24,130 bases of DNA from Clostridium_T sp040217795 (GCA_040217795.1 JBEHWK010000039.1:1-24130); one strand, 5' to 3'; positions 14,744-23,746 are shown, numbered from the stretch's first letter. A program made the numbers and translations. Notes: a model not told the origin generated them from the sequence alone.

Positions 14744-16102
14744 ATGGATACCCAACTAAAACAATTATGGGAAAAAACATTGGATATAATAAGAAGTGAA
14801 TTGACTGAGGTCAGTTTCAATACATGGATAAAAAGTTGCGAACCTTTATCTATATCTTCAGATGAGATCAAGATAGGCGTTCCTAATGAATTCACCAGAG
14901 ATATTTTAGAACAGAGATATAAGGATCTAATTTCAAATGCAATTAAACTTGTATCATCAAAAAAATACAATATACAAATTCTGATAGAATCTGAAATACC
15001 TGACGAATCGGCACAAAATAATAAATCATCTGAAAAAAATGCTTCTGAAGGGTCTATTGTTGTAAGTGACGAAATGTCTGCAACATTAAATCCAAAATAT
15101 ACATTTGATTCTTTTGTAATAGGAAATTCAAACAGATTTGCTCATGCAGCTTCTCTGGCAGTTGCAGAATCTCCTGCCAAGGCCTATAATCCACTTTTTA
15201 TTTATGGGGGGGTGGGGCTTGGCAAGACCCACTTAATGCACGCTATCGGGCATTATATTCTTAAACATAATTCAAAATCTAAAGTAGTTTATGTTTCCTC
15301 AGAAAAATTTACAAACGAATTAATAAATTCAATAAAAGATGATAAAAATGAAGAATTCCGAAACAGATACAGAAATATCGATGTTCTTCTTATAGATGAT
15401 ATACAATTTATTGCCGGAAAAGAACGTACCCAGGAAGAATTTTTCCATACCTTCAATGCACTTCACGATGCAAATAAGCAAATAATTCTTTCATCCGACA
15501 GACCGCCAAAAGAAATCCCTACGTTAGAAGACAGGTTAAGAAGCCGATTTGAATGGGGTCTTATAGCAGATATTCAGGCACCGGATTTTGAAACACGTAT
15601 GGCGATATTAAAAAAGAAGGCTGATGTTGAAAATTTAAATGTTGCTAATGAAGTAATGGTATATATAGCAACTAAAATTAAAGCCAACATAAGGGAGCTG
15701 GAAGGAGCCCTTATAAGAATTGTGGCTTATTCTTCTTTGACAGGAAGAGAAATCACAGTTGATCTGGCAAGTGAAGCTCTTAAGGATATAATATCCAACA
15801 AACAAAGCAAAAATATAACTATAGATACTATTCAGGACGTGGTTTCTTCTTACTACAACCTTAGAATTGAAGAGCTTAAATCTCAGAGAAGAACCCGCAA
15901 TGTTGCATATCCAAGGCAGATTGCCATGTATTTAAGCAGAAAGCTTACAGACTTATCCTTGCCCAAAATAGGTGAAGAGTTTGGAGGCCGTGATCACACT
16001 ACAGTAATACATGCATATGAAAAAATATCTAAAAATCTCAAGACTGATGAGGTTCTTCAAAATACAGTAAATGATATAACCAAAAAACTTACTCAAAAAT
16101 AA
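14744..16102 (+). CDS. dnaA: Chromosomal replication initiator DnaA
   Basis: The origin-binding AAA+ initiator, 452 residues from ATG 14744. GGAGG at 14732-14736, 7 bases upstream, fixes this start; the longer frame from TTG 14726 would place the ribosome site inside the gene. Domain I (about 1-82) has LWEKTLDIIRSEL and TWIKSCEP. Domain II is short (about 83-115). Domain III has Walker A GGVGLGKT (155-162), Walker B LLIDDIQF (215-222) and the sensor/arginine-finger region LRSRFEWGL (265-273). Domain IV has the DNA-binding signature GGRDHTTVIHAYEKI (414-428). The protein should bind the boxes on both sides of its own gene. dnaN follows after 267 bases that hold the unwinding site. Confidence 0.98.
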   Translation: MDTQLKQLWEKTLDIIRSELTEVSFNTWIKSCEPLSISSDEIKIGVPNEFTRDILEQRYKDLISNAIKLVSSKKYNIQILIESEIPDESAQNNKSSEKNASEGSIVVSDEMSATLNPKYTFDSFVIGNSNRFAHAASLAVAESPAKAYNPLFIYGGVGLGKTHLMHAIGHYILKHNSKSKVVYVSSEKFTNELINSIKDDKNEEFRNRYRNIDVLLIDDIQFIAGKERTQEEFFHTFNALHDANKQIILSSDRPPKEIPTLEDRLRSRFEWGLIADIQAPDFETRMAILKKKADVENLNVANEVMVYIATKIKANIRELEGALIRIVAYSSLTGREITVDLASEALKDIISNKQSKNITIDTIQDVVSSYYNLRIEELKSQRRTRNVAYPRQIAMYLSRKLTDLSLPKIGEEFGGRDHTTVIHAYEKISKNLKTDEVLQNTVNDITKKLTQK

Positions 16103-16133
16103 GTAACAATGTACATAAAATAAGTTAATATAA

Positions 16134-16272
16134 TGTGGATAAGTTTTAAACAACATTTTTTCATCTAACAATGTGGATAAGTCACATGTAAACTGTTTAA
16201 GTTATCCACAGTATTTTTTTGCAAACTTTCTTGTGTTTTTGCACCCTAAGAGTACTTGTTAACAAATCCACA
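16134..16272. other. oriC: oriC right part: DnaA-box cluster between dnaA and dnaN
   Basis: Perfect TTATCCACA boxes are at 16134-16142(-), 16172-16180(-) and 16202-16210(+), and a weaker AAATCCACA is at 16264-16272(+). The first two lie in a 13-base direct repeat (AATGTGGATAAGT) 38 bases apart. This is the incC-like half of the origin, next to the unwinding site. Confidence 0.95.
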
Positions 16273-16294
16273 GCCCCTACTACTATTATTACTA
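16264..16294 (+). other. Basal unwinding system: DnaA box, GC cluster and six DnaA-trios
   Basis: AAATCCACA (16264-16272) is followed by GCCC (16273-16276) and then CTA CTA CTA TTA TTA CTA (16277-16294). Read on the other strand these are six consecutive 3'-GAT or 3'-AAT triplets, the DnaA-trio motif on which DnaA assembles on single-stranded DNA. This marks the predicted strand-opening point. Confidence 0.9.
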
Positions 16295-16357
16295 TATTTT
16301 TATCTATATATATTATCTATTATTAATCATTAGACTGTTGATATATGTTTATAATTA
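16295..16357. other. AT-rich DNA unwinding element
   Basis: About 60 bases of almost pure A/T (longest stretch 16293-16328) directly after the trios and before the dnaN ribosome site. A TATAAT at 16350-16355 is too close to the ATG to serve dnaN. Confidence 0.75.
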
Positions 16358-16369
16358 TGGAGGTTAAAA

Positions 16370-17482
16370 ATGAAATTTATATGCGAAAAATTTAAATTAC
16401 AAGATGCTATATCAATAGCTCAAAAGGCTATTACAGGAAAATCAACCATGCCAATATTAGAAGGCATCTACCTAAATGCAAAAGATGATAGGGTTACTTT
16501 GATAGGATCTGACGTAGATGTATCTATTGAAACTGTTATTGATGCAACTGTTGTAGAAAAGGGAGCAATTGTTGTAGATGCTAAAATATTCGGAGAAATA
16601 ATAAGGAAACTTCCAAATGATTTAATAACAATTGAAACTTTAGGAGTAGAAGATGGAAACAATATAGTTAATATAACCTGCAAAAAATCAGTTTTTAACT
16701 TGATACATATGAATCCTGCAGATTTTCCTGATTTACCGGTTATAAACGAAACAAAGTTATTTTCAATTCCTCAGAACTTATTAAAAAATATGATTAAAGG
16801 CACATCTTTTGCCATAGCTCAAGACGAAACAAGACCAATATTACAGGGAATTTTATTTGAGGTTAATAATTCTTGTTTAAATTTGGTGGCGTTAGACGGA
16901 TATAGATTAGCAATAAGAAGTGAATTGATAGATTCTGAAAATACTATAAGCTCAGTAATTCCTGGTAAAACATTAAATGAAGTTGCTAAGATTTTAGAAG
17001 ACAGCGAAGAGGCTGTGGATATAACATTTACTACAAATCATATCTTATTCAATTTAGGTGATACAAAAGTGATATCCAGATTACTGGAGGGGGAGTTTAT
17101 AAAATATAAATCTCTGTTACCTCAGGAATATAAAGGATTGGTTACTGTTAACAGGCAGGAATTGCTGAACTGTATTGAGAGAGCATCGCTTATGGCAAAA
17201 GAAGGAAACAGCAATTTGATAAAATTTGAATTATCAGGTGAGAATTTAATTATCACCTCCAATTCTCAATTGGGAAAGGTAAGAGAAGAAGTTGCTGTAA
17301 TTTTGCAAGGAGATGAAATACAAATTGCATTTAATTCAAGATACCTGATTGATGTTCTTAAAGTTATGGATGAAGAAGAAGTATTGCTTGAACTTACATC
17401 AAGTGTAAGCCCATGTGTAATAAAAGGAAAAGAAAGTGATGTTTCAAAATATCTTGTTTTACCAGTAAGATTAGCCAGATAA
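16370..17482 (+). CDS. dnaN: DNA polymerase III beta subunit (sliding clamp)
   Basis: A 370-residue clamp that encircles DNA and tethers polymerase III and other partners. It shows MKFICEKFKLQDAISIAQKA, the conserved STMPILEGIYL (25-35), DVDVSIET, the domain-2 DETRPILQGILFE motif, and ends YLVLPVRLAR, close to the usual VLPVR C-terminus that forms part of the partner-binding pocket. Length is normal. GGAGG lies 6 bases before the ATG. No separate promoter is convincing in the origin gap, so it is probably cotranscribed with dnaA. The following gene starts 62 bases later behind an unusual leader. Confidence 0.98.
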   Translation: MKFICEKFKLQDAISIAQKAITGKSTMPILEGIYLNAKDDRVTLIGSDVDVSIETVIDATVVEKGAIVVDAKIFGEIIRKLPNDLITIETLGVEDGNNIVNITCKKSVFNLIHMNPADFPDLPVINETKLFSIPQNLLKNMIKGTSFAIAQDETRPILQGILFEVNNSCLNLVALDGYRLAIRSELIDSENTISSVIPGKTLNEVAKILEDSEEAVDITFTTNHILFNLGDTKVISRLLEGEFIKYKSLLPQEYKGLVTVNRQELLNCIERASLMAKEGNSNLIKFELSGENLIITSNSQLGKVREEVAVILQGDEIQIAFNSRYLIDVLKVMDEEEVLLELTSSVSPCVIKGKESDVSKYLVLPVRLAR

Positions 17483-17500
17483 TTTTTAGAAAGGAGAGTA

Positions 17501-17534
17501 TTCAATGAATTTCATATATTATGAATTCATTGAA
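17501..17534 (+). promoter_or_regulatory. Leader hairpin before yaaA
   Basis: TTCAATGAATT (17501-17511) pairs perfectly with AATTCATTGAA (17524-17534); CAT/ATG adds three inner pairs past one bulged T. Each arm carries an ATG (17505 and 17521). AAGGAG lies at 17491-17496 just outside the stem. Folding would hide both ATGs and bring AAGGAG to about 14 bases from ATG 17545. Confidence 0.7.
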
Positions 17535-17540
17535 TTTTAA
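17505..17540 (+). CDS. Possible 11-codon leader peptide ahead of yaaA
   Basis: ATG 17505 has AAGGAG at 8 bases spacing, the only good ribosome site in the dnaN-yaaA gap. The frame reads MNFIYYEFIEF and stops with TAA at 17538-17540, four bases before ATG 17545. This looks like a leader peptide that could feed ribosomes to yaaA by coupling. It has no homologue I recognise and may be only a mis-spaced remnant. Confidence 0.35.
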   Translation: MNFIYYEFIEF

Positions 17541-17544
17541 TATT

Positions 17545-17751
17545 ATGCAAGAAGTAAAAATAAATACAGATTTTATAAAATTAGACTCGTTTTTGAAGTG
17601 GGTAGGAATAGCTTCACTTGGATCTGAAGCAAAAATGATGATTCAGGATGGGGAAGTTAAGGTCAATGGTGAGGTATGTATCCAAAGAGGAAAAAAGTTA
17701 AGAATCAATGATGAAGTTGAAGTACAGGAAGAAAAGTTTAAAATAATATAA
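17545..17751 (+). CDS. yaaA: S4-domain RNA-binding protein YaaA (RlbA-like)
   Basis: A small S4-like protein of 68 residues, found between dnaN and recF across Firmicutes and associated with ribosome assembly. It reads KLDSFLKWVGIASLGSEAKM, then IQDGEVKVNGEV and RRGKKLR-like QRGKKLRINDEVEV, which is the S4 fold core. I chose ATG 17545 because the family opens with a short MxEVxI segment, giving MQEVKINTDFIKLDSFLKW. The upstream in-frame ATG 17521 would add MNSLNFNI and lies in a hairpin. Neither ATG has a Shine-Dalgarno directly in front; the nearest, at 17491-17496, serves an 11-codon frame. recF follows 33 bases downstream. Confidence 0.88.
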   Translation: MQEVKINTDFIKLDSFLKWVGIASLGSEAKMMIQDGEVKVNGEVCIQRGKKLRINDEVEVQEEKFKII

Positions 17752-17784
17752 TTATATTGTGTTATAATTAAATTGGGTGTTTTT

Positions 17785-18870
17785 ATGTTTGTGAAAAAAC
17801 TATTTTTGTTAAACTACAGGAACTATAAAGAGCTGCAGCTTGAACTTGTAAATTCTGTTAACGTATTTATGGGTAATAATGCACAAGGGAAGACTAATAT
17901 ATTAGAATCTATATATTACTGTGGTTTTGCCAAGTCACATAGGAGTTCAAGAGATAAGGAGCTCATAAAATGGAACGAGGACAGAGCTTATATAAGTTTA
18001 AGTATAGGTAAAGAGAGACTTGATAAGAAAATAGATATAAATATATTAAAGGACGGAAAGAAAGCCATAAAGGTTAATTCTATAAAAATAAATAAGATAG
18101 ATGAATTGATCGGAATATTTAATGTGGTTATGTTTTCCCCGGAGGATTTAAGAATTGTAAAGGAATCTCCGGGAGTAAGAAGAAAGTTTTTAGACATGGA
18201 ATTATGTCAATTAAGCAATAAATATTATTATAATATTGTTCAATATAACAAAGTTCTCAATGAAAGGAATATACTATTAAAATCAAAGAAAATCGACGAT
18301 TTTATGCTTGATATTTATGATGACCAGTTGGTGAACTTTGGAAGTTACATAATAAGTTCCAGAATAAGTTATATTGAAAAGTTAAATTTGCATAGTGATA
18401 AAATACATAAAGAAATAACATCACAAAAAGAAAGTATCAGGTTCAATTATACATGTACTGTTAAAAATATTGATGATCTTAAAAAGTCATTTAAAGATTT
18501 ATTAGTAAAAAACAGACAAAAGGATATTGAGAGGAGAGTAACAGGAATAGGTCCTCACAGAGATGATTTTGAAATAATGATAAATGGTATAGATGCAAAA
18601 GTTTACGGCTCTCAAGGTCAGCAAAGGACAGCCGTTTTAACAATAAAGTTTGCATCTTTAAGTATCATAAAGGAATTAACAGGAGAATATCCTGTACTTC
18701 TTTTAGATGATGTTTTATCAGAACTGGACTTTACCAGAAAGTCTTATATATTGAATTCCATAAAAGGGATTCAAACAATAATAACATGTACTGGTATAGA
18801 AGATATATCACAATATTTAGGTAATGAATCTAAGATTTTTGTGGTAAATGATGGTACGGTCACAATATAG
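17785..18870 (+). CDS. recF: DNA replication and repair protein RecF
   Basis: An SMC-like ATPase of 361 residues that helps load RecA at gapped DNA. Walker A GNNAQGKT is at 30-37, the ABC-type signature YGSQGQQRT comes late, and Walker B PVLLLDDVLSELD follows, all intact. The start is ATG 17785 (MFVKKLFLLNYRNY), which matches the family's usual short strand-forming N-terminus with NxRNY; a TTG at 17773 would add four residues without benefit. The ribosome site is weak (GGGTG about 5 bases upstream). remB starts 15 bases after the stop, so the unit continues to gyrB and gyrA. Confidence 0.96.
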   Translation: MFVKKLFLLNYRNYKELQLELVNSVNVFMGNNAQGKTNILESIYYCGFAKSHRSSRDKELIKWNEDRAYISLSIGKERLDKKIDINILKDGKKAIKVNSIKINKIDELIGIFNVVMFSPEDLRIVKESPGVRRKFLDMELCQLSNKYYYNIVQYNKVLNERNILLKSKKIDDFMLDIYDDQLVNFGSYIISSRISYIEKLNLHSDKIHKEITSQKESIRFNYTCTVKNIDDLKKSFKDLLVKNRQKDIERRVTGIGPHRDDFEIMINGIDAKVYGSQGQQRTAVLTIKFASLSIIKELTGEYPVLLLDDVLSELDFTRKSYILNSIKGIQTIITCTGIEDISQYLGNESKIFVVNDGTVTI

Positions 18871-18885
18871 CAAGGAGGAGTTTTT

Positions 18886-19146
18886 GTGTTTTTACATTTA
18901 GGAGAAAATGTAGTAGTTCCGGTAAAAGATGTTATAGGAATATTTGATATGCAGAATACTATGTACAGTTCGGATACTATACAATTTTTAAGGTTAGCGG
19001 AAGAGGATGGATTCGTAGAGAGAATATCGAAGGAAAAACCTAAGTCCTTTGTAATTGCAGAAGTAGATAAAAAAAGTAAAATCTATCTTTCACCAATATC
19101 ATCAGCAACATTAACAAAAAGAACCGATGTGGAATATAATCCTTAA
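18886..19146 (+). CDS. remB: Extracellular matrix regulator RemB-like protein (DUF370)
   Basis: An 86-residue protein of the DUF370/RemA-RemB family. It reads FLHLGENVVVPVKDVIGIFD, then SSDTIQFLR and FVIAEVDKKSKIYLSPISS, as in B. subtilis YaaB/RemB, which lies in the same place between recF and gyrB. In Bacillus, RemA is a DNA-binding activator of biofilm matrix genes and RemB has a related role; whether this one acts so in a clostridium is unknown. The start codon is GTG (18886), fixed by AAGGAGGAG 5 bases upstream. A weak 8-pair stem (19143-19150 with 19161-19168) covers its stop. Confidence 0.9.
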   Translation: MFLHLGENVVVPVKDVIGIFDMQNTMYSSDTIQFLRLAEEDGFVERISKEKPKSFVIAEVDKKSKIYLSPISSATLTKRTDVEYNP

Positions 19147-19204
19147 GTTAGTCCAATGTTTAACTTAAAGATGGTGGTCTTAATTAAAATAGAGGAGGAG
19201 TTAT

Positions 19205-21121
19205 ATGTTGGAACAAAATAGAGAAAGCTACGATGAGAGTCAGATTCAAGTTCTTGAAGGATTAGAAGCTGTCAGAAAAAGACCAGGTATGTATATAGGC
19301 AGTACCAGCTCAAGAGGTTTGCACCACTTAGTTTATGAGATTGTTGATAACAGCATCGATGAAGCTTTAGCCGGATACTGTAAAAATATAGATGTATATA
19401 TACATCAGGATAATTCAATCACAGTTATCGATGATGGAAGAGGTATGCCTGTAGGAATGCATCCTAAAATGGGAAAACCTACAGTTGAGGTTATAATGAC
19501 AATACTGCATGCCGGTGGAAAGTTTGGCGGAGGGGGATACAAGGTTTCCGGAGGACTTCACGGGGTTGGAGCTTCTGTTGTTAACGCTCTGTCTGAAGAG
19601 TGTGAGGTTACTGTAACAAGAGAAGGTTCTGTATGGAGACAGACATACTCAAGAGGAAATGTTACTAGCGGCCTGGTTAAAATAGGTGAAGCAGAACCTG
19701 AAGAGCATGGAACTAAAGTTCATTTTAAACCAGATTCAGATATTTTTGAAGAAACAATATTTGATTTTGAAGTATTATCAAACAGACTAAGAGAGTTAGC
19801 ATTTTTAAATAAAGGAATAAGCATAAGATTAGTAGATGAAAGAGATGACAAAGAAGAAGATTATTTCTATGAGGGTGGAATAAAGTCTTTTGTAAGTTAC
19901 TTAAACAGAAACAGGGAAGTGCTGCATCAGGATCCTATATACGTAGAAGGCATAAAGGATGGTGTGGCTGTTGAGGTTGCTTTACAATATCATGACGGGT
20001 ATAATGAAAATTTATTTTCATTTGCAAACAACATAGATACCATTGAAGGCGGAACTCATTTAGTTGGATTTAAAACTGCTCTTACCAGAGTAATGAATGA
20101 TTATGCGAAAAAGTTTGGACACCTTAAAGAAAGTGATAAAAATCTTTCAGGAGAAGACATAAGGGAAGGGTTGACAGCAGTCATATCAGTTAAGATATCA
20201 GAACCTCAATTTGAAGGGCAAACAAAAACCAAGCTTGGAAACTCAGAAGTAAGAGGAATTGTAGATGGCGTATTAGGTGAAAGTGTAGCTTTATTCCTTG
20301 AGGAGAATCCGGCTGTAGGAAAAATTGTAATAGACAAGGCACTGGTTGCTGCCAGAGCAAGAGAAGCTGCAAGAAAAGCAAGGGAACTTACAAGAAAGTC
20401 TGTTTTAGAGAGAAGTGCATTGCCTGGAAAACTTGCAGATTGTTCTTCTAAAGATCCTGCGGAATGTGAAATATATATCGTTGAGGGAGATTCAGCAGGT
20501 GGTTCAGCTAAACAGGGCAGAGACAGAAAGTTCCAGGCTATACTTCCTCTTAGAGGTAAAATATTAAATGTTGAAAAACAAAGACTTGATAAGATTCTTA
20601 ACTCAGATACTATTAGAAGTATGGTTACAGCCTTTGGTGCAGGAATTGGAAAAGATTTTGATATTGAAAGAATAAGATACAACAGAATAATAATTATGAC
20701 TGATGCTGATGTTGACGGTGCTCACATAAGAACATTGCTTCTGACATTCTTCTACAGGTACATGAGGGAACTTGTTGATCAAGGGCATGTTTATATAGCA
20801 CAGCCTCCTCTGTATAAAGTATCAAAAGCTAAAAAAGAAATATATGCATATTCAGACACTGAACTTGAAAATGCTATAAAAGATCTGGGCGGAAAAGATA
20901 ATAATACTAATATACAGAGATATAAAGGATTGGGAGAAATGAACGCAAGTCAGTTGTGGGAAACTACAATGGACCCTGAAAGAAGAATTTTATTAAGAGC
21001 AACTATAGAGGACGCCATAGCTGCTGATGAAATATTTACAATTCTTATGGGGGATAAAGTTGAGCCGAGAAGAGAATTTATTCAAAATAATGCGAAAAAG
21101 GTTGTTAATTTAGATATATAG
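19205..21121 (+). CDS. gyrB: DNA gyrase subunit B
   Basis: The ATPase subunit of gyrase, 638 residues, which with GyrA introduces negative supercoils. The GHKL ATP site is complete: DNSIDEALAG (48-57), DDGRGMPVGMH (76-86) and GGLHGVGASVVNALS (116-130). The TOPRIM domain has EGDSAGGSAKQGRDR (about 427-441) and DADVDGAHIRTLL (about 500-512), and the C-terminal part has QRYKGLGEMN (about 572-581). The length is that of the short Gram-positive form, lacking the insert of E. coli GyrB. GAGGAGGAG lies 5 bases before the ATG. gyrA starts 21 bases after the stop. Confidence 0.98.
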   Translation: MLEQNRESYDESQIQVLEGLEAVRKRPGMYIGSTSSRGLHHLVYEIVDNSIDEALAGYCKNIDVYIHQDNSITVIDDGRGMPVGMHPKMGKPTVEVIMTILHAGGKFGGGGYKVSGGLHGVGASVVNALSEECEVTVTREGSVWRQTYSRGNVTSGLVKIGEAEPEEHGTKVHFKPDSDIFEETIFDFEVLSNRLRELAFLNKGISIRLVDERDDKEEDYFYEGGIKSFVSYLNRNREVLHQDPIYVEGIKDGVAVEVALQYHDGYNENLFSFANNIDTIEGGTHLVGFKTALTRVMNDYAKKFGHLKESDKNLSGEDIREGLTAVISVKISEPQFEGQTKTKLGNSEVRGIVDGVLGESVALFLEENPAVGKIVIDKALVAARAREAARKARELTRKSVLERSALPGKLADCSSKDPAECEIYIVEGDSAGGSAKQGRDRKFQAILPLRGKILNVEKQRLDKILNSDTIRSMVTAFGAGIGKDFDIERIRYNRIIIMTDADVDGAHIRTLLLTFFYRYMRELVDQGHVYIAQPPLYKVSKAKKEIYAYSDTELENAIKDLGGKDNNTNIQRYKGLGEMNASQLWETTMDPERRILLRATIEDAIAADEIFTILMGDKVEPRREFIQNNAKKVVNLDI

Positions 21122-21142
21122 TACTGAATTGAGGTGAAGACA

Positions 21143-23665
21143 ATGAATTTAAACGAGGGAAAAGTCCTTGAAGTTGACATAAAAAATGAAATGAAAAAGT
21201 GTTATATTGACTATGCAATGAGTGTTATAGTGGGGCGTGCTCTTCCCGATGTAAGAGATGGACTGAAACCGGTGCATAGAAGAATTCTATTTTCTATGCA
21301 TGAACTTGGTATAAGGCCAGACAAAGGATATAGAAAATGTGCCAGAATTGTCGGGGAAGTTTTAGGTAAATACCACCCCCATGGAGATACTTCAGTATAT
21401 GACGCACTTGTAAGAATGGCACAGGACTTTTCTATGAGATATATGCTTGTGGATGGTCATGGTAATTTTGGATCTGTTGACGGTGATGGCGCAGCTGCCA
21501 TGAGATACACAGAAGCAAAGATGAATAAAATTGCAGTTGAAATGTTGAGAGACATTAATAAAAATACAGTAGATTTTATTCCTAACTTTGACGGGGAAGA
21601 ACAGGAGCCTATTGTAATACCTTCAAGATTCCCTAACTTATTGGTGAATGGTTCATCAGGTATAGCCGTAGGTATGGCTACTAATATACCGCCTCATAAT
21701 CTTGGGGAAGTTATTGATGGAACAATAATGCTTATTGATAATCCGGAAACAACAAGCCTGGATTTAATGACAAAAATAAAAGGACCTGATTTTCCGACTG
21801 GCGGAATAATAATGGGTAAGGCTGGAATAAGAGCTGCTTATGAAACCGGAAGAGGAAGAGTTATAGTAAGAGCTAAGTCTCAGATGGAAGAAGAAAAAGG
21901 AAGAGTAAAGATTATAGTAACAGAGATCCCTTATCAGGTTAATAAAGCTAAATTAATTGAAAATATTGCTGATTTAGTTAAAGATAAAAAGATAACAGGA
22001 ATATCTGACTTAAGAGATGAATCAGACAGAGACGGAATGAGAATAGTGATTGAACTTAAGAGGGATGCTAATCCTAGTGTTGTATTAAATCTTTTATATA
22101 AACATACTAAGATGCAGGATACCTTTGGAATAATTAACCTGGCATTGGTTAACAATGAGCCAATTGTTCTTAGTTTAAAAGAAATATTAGTTAATTATAT
22201 TAATTTTCAAAAGGAAGTAATAACCAGAAGAACTGTTTTTGAATTAAATAAAGCACAGGAAAGAGCTCATATTTTAGAGGGGTTAAGAATAGCACTAGAT
22301 AATATTGATGAGGTAATCAATATTATCAGGGGATCTAAGAATACAGAAATAGCAAGAAATACCCTGATTGAAAGATTTAATTTAAGTGAAAAGCAATCTC
22401 AGGCTATTTTGGATATGAGACTTGCCAGATTAACTGGTTTGGAAAGAGAAAAGATTGAAGATGAGTATAATGAACTTATGGTTTTAATTAACAGGTTAAA
22501 TGAAATATTATCATCAGAACAAAAACTTTTAGAAGTTATAAAAGAAGAACTTTTGGAAATAAAAGAAAAGTATGGTGATGAAAGAAGGACTCAGATTGAA
22601 AAACAAGAGAATGAAATAGATATTGAAGATCTAATACAGGAAGAGGATGTTGTAATTACATTAACTCATACAGGTTATGTAAAAAGAATAGCTGCTGATA
22701 CTTATTCTTCACAAAGAAGAGGAGGTAAGGGTATACAGGCAATGACTACAAAAGAGGATGATTTTGTAGAGCATGCAGTAGTTACATCTACTCATTCAGA
22801 TGTTCTGTTCTTTACTAATAAGGGAAGGGTATTTAAGCTGAGAGCATATGAAATTCCTGATGCAGGAAGGACTGCAAAGGGTACAAATGTTATTAATTTA
22901 ATACCTATAGGACAGGATGAAAGAATAGAAACTGTATTATCTGTTAAGGATGTTAATCCTGATGGATTCTTATTTATGGCAACTAAAAACGGGCTTGTTA
23001 AGAAGACTCCTATCCATGAGTTTAAGAATCTTAGAAAGAATGGATTGATTGCAATCAACTTAAGAGATGGTGATGAACTCTTAAAAGTTAAACAGACATA
23101 TGGTGATGCTGAAATTATAATAGCAACACAAAATGGATATGCAATCAAGTTTAGTGAAAAAGATGTAAGACCTATGGGAAGAACAGCTTCAGGTGTTAAA
23201 TCTATATCATTGAGAAAAGATGATATAGCAGTTTGTATGGATATAGCAACTCAACATGAGGATCTTTTGGTTATAAGTGAAAATGGATTCGGTAAGAGGA
23301 CTCCCCTAACAGAATATAAGCTGCAGAATAGGGGCGGTATGGGACTTATAACATATAAAGTAGCAGAAAAAACCGGTAAGTTAGTTGGTGCATCAGTTTG
23401 TAAGGAAGATGATGAAATGATGCTTATTAATACTTCAGGAGTGGCAATAAGAATTAATGTTTCTGGTATTTCTGTTACAAGCAGATCAGCAATGGGTGTT
23501 ACTTTAATGAGAACTAATGAAGAGGAAAAAATTGCAGCCATAGCAAAAATATCATCTGCTGTGGGAAATGAAGAAAAAGATATACCAGATAAAAATACTG
23601 TTTCAGAGGATATTGACTACACATCATCAGAAAACCTGTCAATTGCTACAGATATTGAAAGTTAG
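21143..23665 (+). CDS. gyrA: DNA gyrase subunit A
   Basis: The DNA breakage-reunion subunit of gyrase, 840 residues. I chose ATG 21143 (MNLNEGKVLEVDIKNEMKK) because GAGGTGA ends 5 bases upstream; the earlier GTG 21134 would lie inside that ribosome site. The catalytic tyrosine is Tyr122 in AAAMRYTEAK. The quinolone-determining region reads HPHGDTSVYDALVRMAQ (78-94), with Thr83 and Asp87, a wild-type-looking state. The C-terminal domain contains the GyrA box QRRGGKG, which marks it as gyrase rather than topoisomerase IV ParC. The tail (about 812-840) is acidic. The gene ends at a strong terminator, closing the dnaA-side block. Confidence 0.98.
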   Translation: MNLNEGKVLEVDIKNEMKKCYIDYAMSVIVGRALPDVRDGLKPVHRRILFSMHELGIRPDKGYRKCARIVGEVLGKYHPHGDTSVYDALVRMAQDFSMRYMLVDGHGNFGSVDGDGAAAMRYTEAKMNKIAVEMLRDINKNTVDFIPNFDGEEQEPIVIPSRFPNLLVNGSSGIAVGMATNIPPHNLGEVIDGTIMLIDNPETTSLDLMTKIKGPDFPTGGIIMGKAGIRAAYETGRGRVIVRAKSQMEEEKGRVKIIVTEIPYQVNKAKLIENIADLVKDKKITGISDLRDESDRDGMRIVIELKRDANPSVVLNLLYKHTKMQDTFGIINLALVNNEPIVLSLKEILVNYINFQKEVITRRTVFELNKAQERAHILEGLRIALDNIDEVINIIRGSKNTEIARNTLIERFNLSEKQSQAILDMRLARLTGLEREKIEDEYNELMVLINRLNEILSSEQKLLEVIKEELLEIKEKYGDERRTQIEKQENEIDIEDLIQEEDVVITLTHTGYVKRIAADTYSSQRRGGKGIQAMTTKEDDFVEHAVVTSTHSDVLFFTNKGRVFKLRAYEIPDAGRTAKGTNVINLIPIGQDERIETVLSVKDVNPDGFLFMATKNGLVKKTPIHEFKNLRKNGLIAINLRDGDELLKVKQTYGDAEIIIATQNGYAIKFSEKDVRPMGRTASGVKSISLRKDDIAVCMDIATQHEDLLVISENGFGKRTPLTEYKLQNRGGMGLITYKVAEKTGKLVGASVCKEDDEMMLINTSGVAIRINVSGISVTSRSAMGVTLMRTNEEEKIAAIAKISSAVGNEEKDIPDKNTVSEDIDYTSSENLSIATDIES

Positions 23666-23682
23666 AATATAAATAGTTAGGG

Positions 23683-23746
23683 AGCGGGAAAAAAATCTCA
23701 CTGTACTTCTTATTAAGAAGCACAGTGAAGAATTTTCCCGCTTTTT
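23683..23746 (+). terminator. Strong rho-independent terminator after gyrA
   Basis: A long hairpin begins 17 bases past the gyrA stop: AGCGGGAAAA (23683-23692) pairs with TTTTCCCGCT (23733-23742), with inner stems TCACTGT/ACAGTGA and CTTCTT/AAGAAG closing a 3-base loop (23712-23714). Five T follow. Confidence 0.93.

Noticed and set aside
16350..16355. TATAAT as a dnaN promoter -10
   Set aside because: The transcript would start inside the Shine-Dalgarno, about 8 bases from the ATG, and no -35 is present.
21134..21142. Longer gyrA from GTG 21134
   Set aside because: This GTG is part of the GAGGTGA ribosome site for ATG 21143 and has no ribosome site of its own.
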